From Jannaschia sp. M317 (GTDB lineage: Bacteria > Pseudomonadota > Alphaproteobacteria > Rhodobacterales > Rhodobacteraceae), in NCBI RefSeq assembly GCF_025141175.1, contig NZ_CP081155.1, positions 220,001 to 284,000 of the forward strand: DNA of 64,000 nt, in the 5' to 3' direction. Position numbers and translations under genes: made by a program. The notes beneath the pieces are model-generated. The model was not told where the DNA came from, did no database searches, and was given only the letters and a program-made list of their open reading frames with translations. Shown piece after piece: positions 34,585-43,711 of the stretch (position 1 is the stretch's first letter; each line of letters begins with the position of its first letter).

Positions 34585-34602
34585 GGCGGGCTTCAGGCCG
34601 CC
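34579..34602 (+). repeat. Stop-codon hairpin repeat, copy 5
   Basis: CCGTAGGGCGGG, CTTCAG, GCCGCC. The TAG is the stop codon of the LysR gene; the copy at 6058 differs by a single base in the loop. Confidence 0.65.
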
Positions 34603-34619
34603 ATGCCTCACGAAAAAAA

Positions 34620-34649
34620 GGCCCGGCAGAGGGGGACTTCTGCCGGGCC
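34620..34649 (-). terminator. Intrinsic terminator for the phytase-like gene
   Basis: Eleven-base stem GGCCCGGCAGA / TCTGCCGGGCC with an eight-base loop. On the minus strand it is followed by seven T residues. Confidence 0.85.
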
Positions 34650-34694
34650 GAGGGGGGATGATATGCCTTAATGAAAAGGTCTTGGTGCTGAAAT

Positions 34695-36842
34695 TCAGTT
34701 AAGCGGGATCTCGAAGAACATCGTCTCGCCGGAATGGTCGTCGACGCCGTCATTGTCGGTGACGACAAAGGCGCGGCCCTCGGGGGTGATAGCCAGCCCC
34801 TCGACCTTGTCGAGAACGTAGCCGCCGGTCGCCGTCAGATCGGCCATCAGATCACGCACGACCTGTTTTTCGACCACCGGCAGGGCCCCGCCCAGGGGTG
34901 CAGGCGTCAACCCGTCCAGGGCTACGCGGGTGATCTGTTTGACGCGGGCGGCGGCACCGATCTGGTTGTCCCGCTCGATCAGGTAGAGAAAGCCGTCGTG
35001 GGCGACGATCTCGCTCAGGCCGACCCAGCCGGTTTCGGCGGGTTCGGTCGGGTAGTGAACCGCGCCCCATTCCTCCGTCAGGAGATTGTAGCTGACCAGC
35101 TTGACCAGACCCTTGGGATCGTCCTGCCATTCGCGCTGGATCGCGATCCACAGGGTATCTCCGACGCGGGTCACGCCTTCCATGCCGAACCGCTTTTCCA
35201 CCGACAGAAGCGCGGCGGGCAAGGCGATCTCTTCCTCGATCTCTCCGTCTGCGCCGACATGGAGCAGGGCGTGCGGGATCAACCGGTCGGTCCGACCTTC
35301 GGAGGCCAGCCAGAAGCCACCCTGCCCGTCGGTCGCGATCCCCTCCAGGTCGATCTTTTGCGCCGGACGGCCTGCACGGGTCACGTCGGTCGCAGCCACG
35401 ATCCGGGCCGGGGTCTGGCTGGGGTCAATGGTGAAGATGCGCGGCTGGTAGCCGTAAAAGCTGTCGGATACCGCGTAGAGCATCCCGTCCTGGGCCACCA
35501 TGCCCGACAGCGCGCCCCAACCGGTCAGCGTCTCCATCCCTTCGGAGGTAAGATGCGGATAGGCCACGGGGCCGTCCTGCATCTGATAGATCATGACATG
35601 GGCCCGCGCCCCGCCGTCTTCGATCAGGTCGCCTTCGTTGGCGGTGACCAGCAGGCCGCGGTCGGCCATGACGGCATAGCCCTCCGGCCCCACGCCCGAG
35701 GGCAGCAGTTGGGTCAGCACCGGCGCGGTCGGGTCGGTGACGTCATAGACACCCACGACCGAGGCCCGCTCCGCCCCGACGAACACCATCGGGGTGCCAT
35801 TCACGGTGGCAAAGGCGACGCTCTCCGGTTCCACGCCCTTGGCGTCGGACCGCTTGTCCGGGTAATGGCCGATCTGCACGATGGCCTGTTCCAGCGAAAC
35901 GCCGCTGTCCCAGACAACCGTGCCGTTCTTGTGGAAGATGGTCCAGCCGCGCGAGCCGCCTTCGTAGTCGCCTTCGTTCGCGGTGGCGAAATGGTCGGCG
36001 TCGATCCAGGTCACGGCATCGGGTTCGCGTTTGCGACCGTCCTGCGCCTCGGTAAAGATCAACGCGCCCCGCTCGTCCGTGGCGTCGATCCCGACAAGAT
36101 CGACCGCCCCGGCGGAAAAGTGGCTGAGCACCGCGCCATCGCGGCCCAGCACGATCAGGTGGTTGTTTTCCTGCAGCGTCACGACCGTCTCGCCCAGGGC
36201 ATTGATCGAGACGTATTCCGGCTCCGGGTCGCTGGGCGCGACCTGGGCCAGGCCGGTCACGTCGGCGATGATCGCGCTGTCACAGGCGGGCAGGCCATCG
36301 GCGTCCAGATCGAACAGAACCACCGACCCGGCGGGCGCTTGCGGAAGGATCCCGTCGTTGAGGTCTTCGTCCCGCTCATTCTCGATGGCGACCGCGACAA
36401 AGCTGGCGTCGGGCGCGATGGCGATGCTGTCGGGCTGGCCCGGCAAATCGCAGCGCGCCAATTCCCCCTGCGTCGCGACATCCACCGCGATCAGATGGCC
36501 GGACGGCGCGACATAGCTTTCGGAGGTATTCACACCGGCCAGCGCGACGGAGCCCGCAACCCCGACCGAAGTGGGTTCCCCGTCCAGCATCAGAACGCCC
36601 AGCGGTGCGGGTGCAGCGGGGTCGGTGATGTCGATGAAGCCCAACGCCTCCAGCGGGCTGTCGGTGTAGACCAGCGTGTTGCCGGCCGCCGCAATGATCT
36701 CAGGCGCGGTTTCGGTCGCAAGGTCCATACCTGCGGGCAGGTTCGCGGTCACGGGAAAGCTGGCGATGCGGTTGAAGCCTTCGGCGTGAGCAGCGGTAGA
36801 GAGCGCGAACAGGCTGACGCCCAGCAACAAGTGACGAAACAT
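34695..36842 (-). CDS. Secreted esterase-like phytase / choice-of-anchor I protein
   Basis: A 715-residue exported protein with signal peptide (MFRHLLLGVSLFALSTAAHA). The first 440 residues form a beta-propeller of the choice-of-anchor I type (repeated GNTLVYTDSPLEALGFIDI, DPEPEYVSINALGETVVTLQENN and ATANEGDYEGGSRG segments). From about 440 a phytase-like domain follows, with KIDLEGIATDGQGGFWLASE, RFGMEGVTRVGDTLWIAIQRE and KVEGLAITPEGRAFVVTDNDGVDD. Such proteins release phosphate from organic esters outside the cytoplasm. Three 11-bp direct repeats upstream fit control by PhoB. A strong terminator follows. No other pho genes are next to it. Confidence 0.83.
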   Translation of the reverse strand: MFRHLLLGVSLFALSTAAHAEGFNRIASFPVTANLPAGMDLATETAPEIIAAAGNTLVYTDSPLEALGFIDITDPAAPAPLGVLMLDGEPTSVGVAGSVALAGVNTSESYVAPSGHLIAVDVATQGELARCDLPGQPDSIAIAPDASFVAVAIENERDEDLNDGILPQAPAGSVVLFDLDADGLPACDSAIIADVTGLAQVAPSDPEPEYVSINALGETVVTLQENNHLIVLGRDGAVLSHFSAGAVDLVGIDATDERGALIFTEAQDGRKREPDAVTWIDADHFATANEGDYEGGSRGWTIFHKNGTVVWDSGVSLEQAIVQIGHYPDKRSDAKGVEPESVAFATVNGTPMVFVGAERASVVGVYDVTDPTAPVLTQLLPSGVGPEGYAVMADRGLLVTANEGDLIEDGGARAHVMIYQMQDGPVAYPHLTSEGMETLTGWGALSGMVAQDGMLYAVSDSFYGYQPRIFTIDPSQTPARIVAATDVTRAGRPAQKIDLEGIATDGQGGFWLASEGRTDRLIPHALLHVGADGEIEEEIALPAALLSVEKRFGMEGVTRVGDTLWIAIQREWQDDPKGLVKLVSYNLLTEEWGAVHYPTEPAETGWVGLSEIVAHDGFLYLIERDNQIGAAARVKQITRVALDGLTPAPLGGALPVVEKQVVRDLMADLTATGGYVLDKVEGLAITPEGRAFVVTDNDGVDDHSGETMFFEIPLN

Positions 36843-36894
36843 GGTATTCCCCGGATCTGACGTTCGTCGCGCCGTAGATGCGCACCGGGTGACC

Positions 36895-36927
36895 GCTCCA
36901 CGACAGTTTCATGATGGTTCCATGACG
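36895..36927 (-). promoter_or_regulatory. Candidate PhoB binding site (three 11-bp direct repeats)
   Basis: Read on the minus strand: CGTCATGGAAC, CATCATGAAAC, TGTCGTGGAGC, head to tail with no gap, ending 53 bases before the start codon. The pho box is made of 11-bp units of TGTCA plus a looser AT-rich part, so unit length, sequence and place all fit, as does the product. Confidence 0.6.
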
Positions 36928-37007
36928 CCGCCAGCCGGGACACGACCACGCCAGATCGCCTGGAACACCCCGGTCAACTTCGACGACTGACTTGGCCCCT
37001 CTTGGGG

Positions 37008-37445
37008 TCAGGTGCCTGGCACGGCGAAATCCGCTTCTTCCTCACCGTTCCAATAGGCGATCCGGGTTGCCTGCACGTGCAACATGACCAGACCCGGCGT
37101 ATCGACGCCTTGCTTGAACCAACGCGCCAATTCCTCGGACCAATGCGCGGCAAAGGCGGTCTTGTCGCGCTGAACCCGTGCGCGACCCTGGACATGGATG
37201 AACAGCGGCGGCCCGTTGACGAGGCCGGGGGCCCGCTGAAACGTCAGCGCCACACGCGGGTCGGCGGAAATGTCGCCGGTCATTCCAGCGTCGGCCCAGG
37301 TGAAGAAATAGCTGTCGCCATCGTAGTCGACCTGGCCATTCGTGCTCATCGGGCGACCCGCCAGCGCGTCGCCCTTGCGCGTGACCAACGTGCAGAGGTC
37401 GAGATCGGCCATCAGCTTGGCCACCGTTTCCATTTGCGTTGTCAT
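37008..37445 (-). CDS. Pyridoxamine 5-phosphate oxidase-fold protein (general stress protein 26 type)
   Basis: A 145-residue split-barrel flavin-binding-fold protein. MADLDLCTLVTRKGDALAGRPMSTN and DGDSYFFTWADAGMTGDISADPRVALTF are the usual GSP26-like opening; the C-terminal half contains HWSEELARWFKQGVDTPGLVMLHV. These proteins bind FMN or FAD and lack PNPOx activity in most studied cases. Divergent from the ABC permease gene with 100 bases between. A longer in-frame start overlaps that gene and is rejected. Confidence 0.83.
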   Translation of the reverse strand: MTTQMETVAKLMADLDLCTLVTRKGDALAGRPMSTNGQVDYDGDSYFFTWADAGMTGDISADPRVALTFQRAPGLVNGPPLFIHVQGRARVQRDKTAFAAHWSEELARWFKQGVDTPGLVMLHVQATRIAYWNGEEEADFAVPGT

Positions 37446-37545
37446 TCCAGGGATCTCCGGTTGCAGGGTCCGGGACAAACCCGCGCCGGGCACGGGCAGT
37501 TCCCTGTCTTCCCTCCGCCCGGCGGAGCGGCTAGCGTCGCGAGCG

Positions 37546-38484
37546 ATGCTGCGCACCCTTCTCTCTCGGGCTGTTTCCCTGACGCTCTCGCTACTTGTGG
37601 CGAGCGTGGTGATCTTCGTGATGCTGCAGGCAGTGCCCGGCGATCCGGCAGCCTTCATGCTGGGCCTGAACGCACAGCCCGACACCATCGCCGCCCTGCG
37701 CGCGGACCTGGGGCTGGAAGGCACGCTGATCGAGCGGTACGGAACCTGGGTCGGCGGCATGCTGACCGGTGATTTCGGGCAAAGCTATACCTACCGCGTT
37801 CCCGTGTCCGACTTGGTGGCCGACCGCATTGGCGTCTCGGCGCCGCTTGCGCTTTATGCGCTGGTGCTGACCCTTGTGATCGCCGTTCCCGTGGGCCTGT
37901 TGGCGGCGGCGCAGCGGGGCGGGCCCGCAGACTGGGGCGTCATGGGGGCCACGCAACTGGGCATCGCGGTGCCGAATTTCTGGTTCGCCATGCTGCTCGT
38001 GTTTCTCTTCGCGGTCAAACTGCGCTGGGTGTCGGCCGGGGGCTTTCCCGGTTGGTCCGATCCCGGTGCCGCCCTCAAGGCGCTGACCCTGCCCGCCATC
38101 GCGCTGGCGCTGCCGCAGGCCTCGATCCTGGCGCGGGTGCTGCGTTCCGCGCTGCTGGACACGTTGGATCAGGATTACATCCGCACCGCCCGCGCCAAGG
38201 GCCTGTCGCGCCGCGCCACGATCATCCGCCACGCCCTGCGCAACGCCGCCATCCCGGCGCTGACGATCCTCGGGCTGCAATTCTCTTTCCTGCTGGCGGG
38301 GGCCATCATCATCGAGAATGTCTTTTTCCTGCCGGGTCTGGGTCGCCTCATCTTTCAGGGTATCACCCAGCGCGACCTGATTGTGGTGCAATCGGTGACC
38401 ATGCTGCTCGTCTTCGCGGTGATCTGCGTCACCTTCCTGGTAGAGCTGGCCTATACCCTCGCCGACCCGAGGCTCCGGCGATGA
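37546..38484 (+). CDS. Oligopeptide-type ABC permease, DppB-like
   Basis: A 312-residue inner-membrane subunit with six transmembrane segments. The N-terminal helix (SLTLSLLVASVVIFVMLQAVPGDP) and a long periplasmic loop are typical of DppB/OppB, and the cytoplasmic coupling loop is DYIRTARAKGLSRRATIIRH (about 214-233). It overlaps the next permease gene by four bases (ATGA). It imports di- or oligopeptides, or possibly nickel or sugars, in the wider family; no substrate-binding protein gene is found next to it. Confidence 0.88.
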   Translation: MLRTLLSRAVSLTLSLLVASVVIFVMLQAVPGDPAAFMLGLNAQPDTIAALRADLGLEGTLIERYGTWVGGMLTGDFGQSYTYRVPVSDLVADRIGVSAPLALYALVLTLVIAVPVGLLAAAQRGGPADWGVMGATQLGIAVPNFWFAMLLVFLFAVKLRWVSAGGFPGWSDPGAALKALTLPAIALALPQASILARVLRSALLDTLDQDYIRTARAKGLSRRATIIRHALRNAAIPALTILGLQFSFLLAGAIIIENVFFLPGLGRLIFQGITQRDLIVVQSVTMLLVFAVICVTFLVELAYTLADPRLRR

Positions 38485-39296
38485 AGGCGGCCATGGTCAT
38501 CGGCGCGGCATTGACCGCGATCTTTGGTGCCGCAGCATTGCTTTCGCTGATCTGGGTGCCGCACGACATCACGCGGCTCGACATCTCTGCCCGGTTGATG
38601 GGGCCATCGCTGGCGCATCCTTTCGGCACCGACCAATATGGGCGGGACCTGCTGTCGATGCTGATGGAAGGCGCGCGCACCTCTATCGCGGTCGCGCTGA
38701 TTGCGGTCGGCATTGGCCTGGGCCTTGGCGTGCCGCTGGGCCTGGCCGCCGCCGCCCTGCGTGGGTCCTGGCTGGACGAGGTCATCATGCGCGGCAACGA
38801 CCTGATCTTTGCCTTTCCGTCGTTGGTCATCGCGATCCTGATCACGGCGGTCTTCGGTCCCTCGGCAGTGAACGCGATCCTGGCCATCGGCATCTTCAAC
38901 ATTCCGGTCTTTGCCCGCGTCGCGCGCGGTGGTGCCCTGCCGCTCTGGACGCTGGACTACGTCATGGCAGCGCGGGTGGCAGGCAAGGGCCGGGCCCTGA
39001 TCTCTGCGCAGCACATCCTGCCCAACATCGCGAACCTGCTGATCGTGCAGGCAACGATTCAATTCTCGCTCGGCATCCTGGCCGAAGCGGCCCTGTCCTA
39101 CGTGGGCCTGGGCGCGCAGCCGCCAACCGCCAGCTGGGGCCGCATGCTGTCCGAGGCGCAAACCATGATCTACACGGAACCGCAGCTGGCCATCCTGCCG
39201 GGCCTTGCCATTGTGGCGCTGGTGCTGGGGCTGAACCTGCTGGGCGACGGGCTGCGCGATGCGCTCGACCCCCGGTTGCGGCGGGTCCGCGCGTGA
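38481..39296 (+). CDS. Oligopeptide-type ABC permease, DppC-like
   Basis: A 271-residue partner permease. HPFGTDQYGRDLLSMLMEGARTS (about 46-68) is the DppC signature, and the coupling loop is DYVMAARVAGKGRALISAQH (about 158-177). Compared with E. coli DppC it lacks most of the N-terminal extension but keeps the first transmembrane helix. It overlaps the upstream permease by four bases and the downstream ATPase by four (GTGA), so the three are translated as a unit. Confidence 0.9.
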   Translation: MKAAMVIGAALTAIFGAAALLSLIWVPHDITRLDISARLMGPSLAHPFGTDQYGRDLLSMLMEGARTSIAVALIAVGIGLGLGVPLGLAAAALRGSWLDEVIMRGNDLIFAFPSLVIAILITAVFGPSAVNAILAIGIFNIPVFARVARGGALPLWTLDYVMAARVAGKGRALISAQHILPNIANLLIVQATIQFSLGILAEAALSYVGLGAQPPTASWGRMLSEAQTMIYTEPQLAILPGLAIVALVLGLNLLGDGLRDALDPRLRRVRA

Positions 39297-40861
39297 CGCA
39301 TCCTCTTCTGACGCTGACCGATCTGTCGCTGACGATCCACGGCACGCCGATCCTGCGCGACGTGTCGCTGTCGATCCCGCAGGGTCAGGTGACCGCCCTG
39401 GTCGGCGAAAGCGGGTCGGGCAAGTCGCTGACGGCACTGGCGTTGATGGGCCTGCTGCCGCGCGGCAGCAAGGCGACGGGCCTCGCGGATCTTGAGGGCC
39501 AGAACCTTTTGACCCTGCGCGAACGCGACTGGCTCAAACTGCGCGGCACGGACATCGCGATGATCTTCCAGGAGCCGATGACCGCCCTCAACCCGGTGCA
39601 GACGATCGGGGCACAGGTCTCCGAGACGCTGCGCCTGACGGGCACGCCACGGGCCGAGGCGCGGGCCACGGCGCGCGACCGTCTCGATCGCGTGGGCCTC
39701 GACGGGATCGCTCTGGATCGCTACCCGCACGAATTGTCGGGCGGGCAGCGCCAGCGCGTCTGCATCGCCATGGCCATCGCCCGCCGCCCGCGCCTGCTGA
39801 TCGCGGATGAACCGACGACGGCGCTGGATGTCACGACCCAGGCGGGCATTCTCGACCTGCTGCGCGAATTGGTAACCCAGGAGGGAATGGCCCTTTTGCT
39901 GATCACCCACGACCTTGGCGTGGTGGCGCGCACGGCGGATCACGTCGCAGTCATGCGCAAGGGGCAGATCGTCGAGCAGGGCACCACCGAGACCCTGTTT
40001 CGCAGCCACACCCACCCCTACACAGGCGACCTGCTGCAGGCGTCCCGCCCGGTGCCCCGGGACCCGCGCACCAATTTCGGCGCACCGGTCCTGACGGCCC
40101 GCCAGGTCACGCGGCGATACGGCCAGATGACGGCCGTGGATGCGGTCGACCTGACCCTGCACCGGGGCGAGAGCCTGGGCCTCGTGGGGACGTCGGGCTG
40201 CGGCAAGTCCACGCTGACCCGCGCGCTGCTGGGGTTGGACCCGATCCAGGGCGGGACGATCACCTTTCAGGGGGCCCCCGGCGGCACCGCGATGACCCGC
40301 GCCCAGCGCGCCAAACTGTCCGTCGTCTTCCAGGACCCCTACGGCAGCTTCAATCCGCGCTGGACCGTGGGCCGTATCGTCACCGAGCCGTTCCACCTGA
40401 CCGGTCGCCCCAGCGACGCCAAGGCGCGGGCGACACAGGCCCTGGAACAGGTCGGCCTGACTGCCGCCGACCTGGCCAAATACCCGCACGAATTCTCCGG
40501 CGGTCAGCGGCAACGCATCGCCATCGCCCGCGCCCTGATCACCGAGCCCGAGGTGCTGGTCCTTGACGAGGCCGTCTCCGCGCTTGATGTCCGCGTCCGC
40601 GCGACGGTGTTGGCCCTGCTCGAAGATCTTCAATCGCGCCTGGGCCTTGCCTACCTGTTCATCAGCCACGACCTGACGGTGGTGCGCGCAATCTGCGATC
40701 GCGTCCTGGTCATGCGCGCCGGCCGCATCGTCGAGGACGGCCCGGTCGACCGCGTCTGGCGGACCCCGCGCGCGCCCTACACCGCCGAGCTGATCGCCGC
40801 CGCGCCCACGATTCCCGATGGCTGGCTTGCCCCGGCACCACAGGCGGCAACCTTTCGTTAA
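39293..40861 (+). CDS. Fused dual ATPase of peptide-type ABC transporter (DppDF/YejF-like)
   Basis: A 522-residue protein with two complete ATPase domains. First (about 1-255): Walker A GESGSGKS (38-45), signature LSGGQRQRV, Walker [13 protein letters not shown]. Second (about 265-515): Walker [10 protein letters not shown] near 301, signature FSGGQRQRI, Walker [13 protein letters not shown]. Each resembles DppD and DppF respectively, as in fused GsiA and YejF. GTG start overlaps the DppC-like gene. Powers the two permeases upstream. The short ADEPTT and DEAVS variants are normal. Confidence 0.92.
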   Translation: MTHPLLTLTDLSLTIHGTPILRDVSLSIPQGQVTALVGESGSGKSLTALALMGLLPRGSKATGLADLEGQNLLTLRERDWLKLRGTDIAMIFQEPMTALNPVQTIGAQVSETLRLTGTPRAEARATARDRLDRVGLDGIALDRYPHELSGGQRQRVCIAMAIARRPRLLIADEPTTALDVTTQAGILDLLRELVTQEGMALLLITHDLGVVARTADHVAVMRKGQIVEQGTTETLFRSHTHPYTGDLLQASRPVPRDPRTNFGAPVLTARQVTRRYGQMTAVDAVDLTLHRGESLGLVGTSGCGKSTLTRALLGLDPIQGGTITFQGAPGGTAMTRAQRAKLSVVFQDPYGSFNPRWTVGRIVTEPFHLTGRPSDAKARATQALEQVGLTAADLAKYPHEFSGGQRQRIAIARALITEPEVLVLDEAVSALDVRVRATVLALLEDLQSRLGLAYLFISHDLTVVRAICDRVLVMRAGRIVEDGPVDRVWRTPRAPYTAELIAAAPTIPDGWLAPAPQAATFR

Positions 40862-40870
40862 GGTTAACGC

Positions 40871-40905
40871 CCCTGCTTCCTTGTTTCCCAAATATGCATC
40901 CGACC
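40871..40905 (+). repeat. Dispersed AAATATGCA motif, best copy
   Basis: CCCTGCTTCCTTGTTTCCC followed by AAATATGCATCCGACC, between the ATPase gene and the aldehyde dehydrogenase gene. Confidence 0.6.
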
Positions 40906-40984
40906 GCACCACGCCCACGACCATCGCCGCTCTGGCGTGGCAGGTCTGCCCATGCCACCAAAGGATGATAGCGGAGGGGACATC

Positions 40985-42424
40985 ATGACGGACTGGTTCA
41001 ACACGGACGAGATGCTGATCGGCGGCCAATGGGTCCGCGCGGCTGAAATGCTTACCCTGGAGGACCCCTCGACCGGCGACAGCATCGGTGCCATCCCGCG
41101 CGGGCAGTCGGGCGACATCGACGCCGCCGTGGCCGCCGCCCACGCGGCGTTGAACGGCCCCTGGGGGCGCATGCCCGCCGCCGAGCGCGGTCGCCTTCTG
41201 GCCGAACTGGGCCGTCTGGTCCTGACCCGCGTGGACGATCTGGCCACGCTAGAGGCCCGCGACGTCGGCAAACCTTTGAAACAGGCGCGGGCCGATGCGC
41301 TGGCCCTGGCCCGTTATCTGGAATTCTACGGCGGTGCCGCCGACAAGGTGCACGGCCAGACGATCCCCTACCTGGATGGCTATACCGTCTACACCCTGCG
41401 CCAGCCCCACGGCGTCACGGGTCACATCGTGCCCTGGAACTATCCGATGCAGATCATCGGACGGTCCGTCGGGGCGGCGCTGGCCATGGGCAACGCCTGC
41501 GTTCTGAAACCCGCAGAGGAGGCCTGCCTGACCGCGCTGGCCTTCGCCCGCCTGGCGCAGGAGGCGGGGCTGCCGCCCGGCGCGCTCAACGTCGTGCCCG
41601 GTCTGGGAGAGGAGGCAGGCGCAGCCCTGTCGGCGCACCCCGGCATCCACCACATCAGCTTTACCGGATCGGTCGCGACCGGGGCCAAGGTGCAGCAGGC
41701 GGCGGGGTCGAACGTCATCCCCGTCACGCTGGAGCTGGGCGGCAAGTCCCCGCAACTGGTGTTCGACGACGCGGATCTGGATGCGGCCCTGCCCTTTCTG
41801 GTCAACGCAGGCATTCAGAACGCCGGTCAGACCTGTTCTGCCGCGTCGCGCATCCTGGTGCACGAGGCGGTGCATGACACGGTCGTGGCCCGCATGGCCG
41901 ACCGTTACCGCGCGCTGCGCGTCGGCCCGGCCCTGGACGATCTGGATGTGGGCCCCTTGATCTCGGCCCGGCAAAAGGAAATCGTCGAGGGCTTTCTGGC
42001 GCAAGCCTCCGGGCTCACGATCGCGGCGCAGGGCACGGTCGTACCGGACGCCAGCGGATCGGGCCATTTCGTGGCACCCACCCTGCTGACTGGCGGCCCC
42101 CCCGATCACCCCCTGGCGCAGTCCGAAATCTTCGGTCCCGTCCAGATCGTGATCCCCTTCGCCTCCGAAGAGGAGGCGGTGCAGATCGCGAACGGCACCG
42201 ATTACGGCCTTGTCGCCGGGGTCTGGACCCGCGACGGCGCCCGTCAGATGAGGTTGGCGCGCGACCTGCGTGCGGGGCAGGTTTTCATCAACAATTACGG
42301 TGCGGGCGGCGGTGTGGAACTGCCGTTCGGTGGAATCGGCAAATCCGGGCACGGACGCGAAAAAGGGTTCGAGGCGCTGTATGGGTTCAGCCAGCTGAAG
42401 ACGGTGGCCGCGCTGCATGGATAG
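40985..42424 (+). CDS. Aldehyde dehydrogenase family protein
   Basis: A 479-residue NAD(P)-dependent dehydrogenase. VPWNYPMQIIGRSVGAALAMGN (two motifs, about 148-170) for cofactor and Asn, FTGSVATGAKV, catalytic Glu in ELGGKSPQLVFDDADLD (about 250) and catalytic Cys in NAGQTCSAASR (about 284). Full length, no defects. The substrate is not fixed; the group includes betaine aldehyde, gamma-aminobutyraldehyde and semialdehyde dehydrogenases. ATG at 40985; the upstream extension lacks conservation. It lies 123 bases after the ABC operon and may be separate. Confidence 0.9.
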   Translation: MTDWFNTDEMLIGGQWVRAAEMLTLEDPSTGDSIGAIPRGQSGDIDAAVAAAHAALNGPWGRMPAAERGRLLAELGRLVLTRVDDLATLEARDVGKPLKQARADALALARYLEFYGGAADKVHGQTIPYLDGYTVYTLRQPHGVTGHIVPWNYPMQIIGRSVGAALAMGNACVLKPAEEACLTALAFARLAQEAGLPPGALNVVPGLGEEAGAALSAHPGIHHISFTGSVATGAKVQQAAGSNVIPVTLELGGKSPQLVFDDADLDAALPFLVNAGIQNAGQTCSAASRILVHEAVHDTVVARMADRYRALRVGPALDDLDVGPLISARQKEIVEGFLAQASGLTIAAQGTVVPDASGSGHFVAPTLLTGGPPDHPLAQSEIFGPVQIVIPFASEEEAVQIANGTDYGLVAGVWTRDGARQMRLARDLRAGQVFINNYGAGGGVELPFGGIGKSGHGREKGFEALYGFSQLKTVAALHG

Positions 42425-42448
42425 CCTGCGGCCCCCGCCCAGCGGCCG

Positions 42449-42814
42449 TCAGGCGCCGTAAAAGAACTCTTCCCGCACGATCTTGCCGTCTGCCACGTGG
42501 TAGACGGCGATTTCCTTCATCTCGTCCACGGCCCCGGTTTCGCGATTCCGGGTCTTCACCTCGAAGATGACGCCGAACCGATCCTCGCCGTGCGGCATCG
42601 GGTCAGAGATGGTACTTTCCAGCACCTCAAAGGCGGCATCAAACCAGTCATGCTTGCCCCGGATTCCGTCGATCCCGACGGTTTCACGACCATTGCCCAT
42701 GTCCATGGCTTCGACGCTGACGGCATCGGCGGCATAGAGCCTGGACAGGTTTTCCTTTTCCCGGCCATCGCGGCATCCGGCGACCAGTTCGTTTGCGAGG
42801 TCTAGAAAGGTCAT
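42449..42814 (-). CDS. NTF2-like / SnoaL-like domain protein
   Basis: A 121-residue cytoplasmic protein with a single cone-shaped domain: helix DLANELVAGCRDGREKENLSRLY, strand AADAVSVEAMDMG, the region GIDGIRGKHDWFDAAFEVLES and strands DRFGVIFEVKTRN, MKEIAVYHVADGKIVREEFFY. This is the SnoaL-like pattern seen in many isomerases and accessory proteins. Function unknown. Convergent with the aldehyde dehydrogenase and divergent from an SDR gene. Confidence 0.78.
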   Translation of the reverse strand: MTFLDLANELVAGCRDGREKENLSRLYAADAVSVEAMDMGNGRETVGIDGIRGKHDWFDAAFEVLESTISDPMPHGEDRFGVIFEVKTRNRETGAVDEMKEIAVYHVADGKIVREEFFYGA

Positions 42815-42933
42815 TGGTCGATTCTCCTGGGTGAAAGCGGCAGGCTAGCACGGTTCGCACGTCCTTCGGCAGGCACTCAGGGATTGACCTTCGGCGCTCT
42901 GTCCCGCTCCTTCGGGGGATCAGGGAGGGTCTC

Positions 42934-43674
42934 ATGAGACTGCAGGGAAAAACGGCTATCGTCACCGGCGGTGCCTCGGGGTTTGGGCGCGGCATCGTTG
43001 AAACATTTGCGCGCGAAGGGGCCAAGGTGCTGGTCGCCGATCTGAACGGTGCCGGCGCGCGCGAAGTGTCCGAAGGCCTGCGCGGCAGCTGGGCCGCGAT
43101 GGACGTCTCGCAGGATGCCGATTGGCGAGGCCTTGTCGCCCAGGCGCTGGACGAATGGGGCCACATCGACATCCTGGTGAACAACGCGGGCATCACCCAT
43201 TTGCCCAAACCGATGGAAGAGGTCACCGAAGAGGAATTCGACCGCGTCCTGTCGGTCAACGCCAAGTCGGTCTTCCATTCCGCCCGCCACGTGGTGCCGG
43301 TGATGAAAGCGGCGCGCGCGGGGGCGATCCTGAACGTGGCCTCCACGGCGGGCGTGTCGCCCCGGCCCCGGTTGAACTGGTACAACGCGTCAAAGGGCTG
43401 GATGATCACCGCGACCAAAGCGATGGCGGTGGAACTGGCCCCCGAGGGGGTGCGCGTGAACTGCCTGAACCCGGTCGCCGGGGACACGCCCCTGCTGGCC
43501 AGTTTCATGGGCGAGGACACCCCCGAGATGCGCGCCAAGTTCCTGTCGACGATCCCGATCGGGCGCTTTTCCACCCCCGGTGACATGGGGGCTGCGGCCG
43601 CGTTCCTGTGTTCCGACGAGGCTTCGATGATCACCGGTGTCGGGCTGGAAGTGGACGGGGGGCGGTGCATATGA
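42934..43674 (+). CDS. Short-chain dehydrogenase/reductase (FabG-like)
   Basis: A 246-residue classical SDR. Cofactor motif GGASGFGRGI (about 12-21), NNAG near 83-86, catalytic Ser in NVASTAGVSPRP, and YNASK as YxxxK (about 150-154). The Asp after the second strand (VLVADLNG) favours NAD over NADP. GLEVDGGRCI is the C-terminal motif. Substrate unknown; members oxidise secondary alcohols. GGGAGGG ribosome site before the ATG. A 37-base gap leads to the 104-residue gene, so one transcript is likely with it and the S58 peptidase. Confidence 0.9.
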   Translation: MRLQGKTAIVTGGASGFGRGIVETFAREGAKVLVADLNGAGAREVSEGLRGSWAAMDVSQDADWRGLVAQALDEWGHIDILVNNAGITHLPKPMEEVTEEEFDRVLSVNAKSVFHSARHVVPVMKAARAGAILNVASTAGVSPRPRLNWYNASKGWMITATKAMAVELAPEGVRVNCLNPVAGDTPLLASFMGEDTPEMRAKFLSTIPIGRFSTPGDMGAAAAFLCSDEASMITGVGLEVDGGRCI

Positions 43675-43711
43675 GCGGCCGCGCACCCATCGGACCCGGA
43701 TCGTCCCCGCC

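Noticed and set aside
34734..36860. 708-residue plus-strand open frame
   Set aside because: Antisense of the phytase-like gene; composition rich in His, Gln and Arg is typical of such shadows.
39170..41143. 657-residue minus-strand open frame
   Set aside because: Antisense of the fused ABC ATPase gene, whose Walker and signature motifs are complete.
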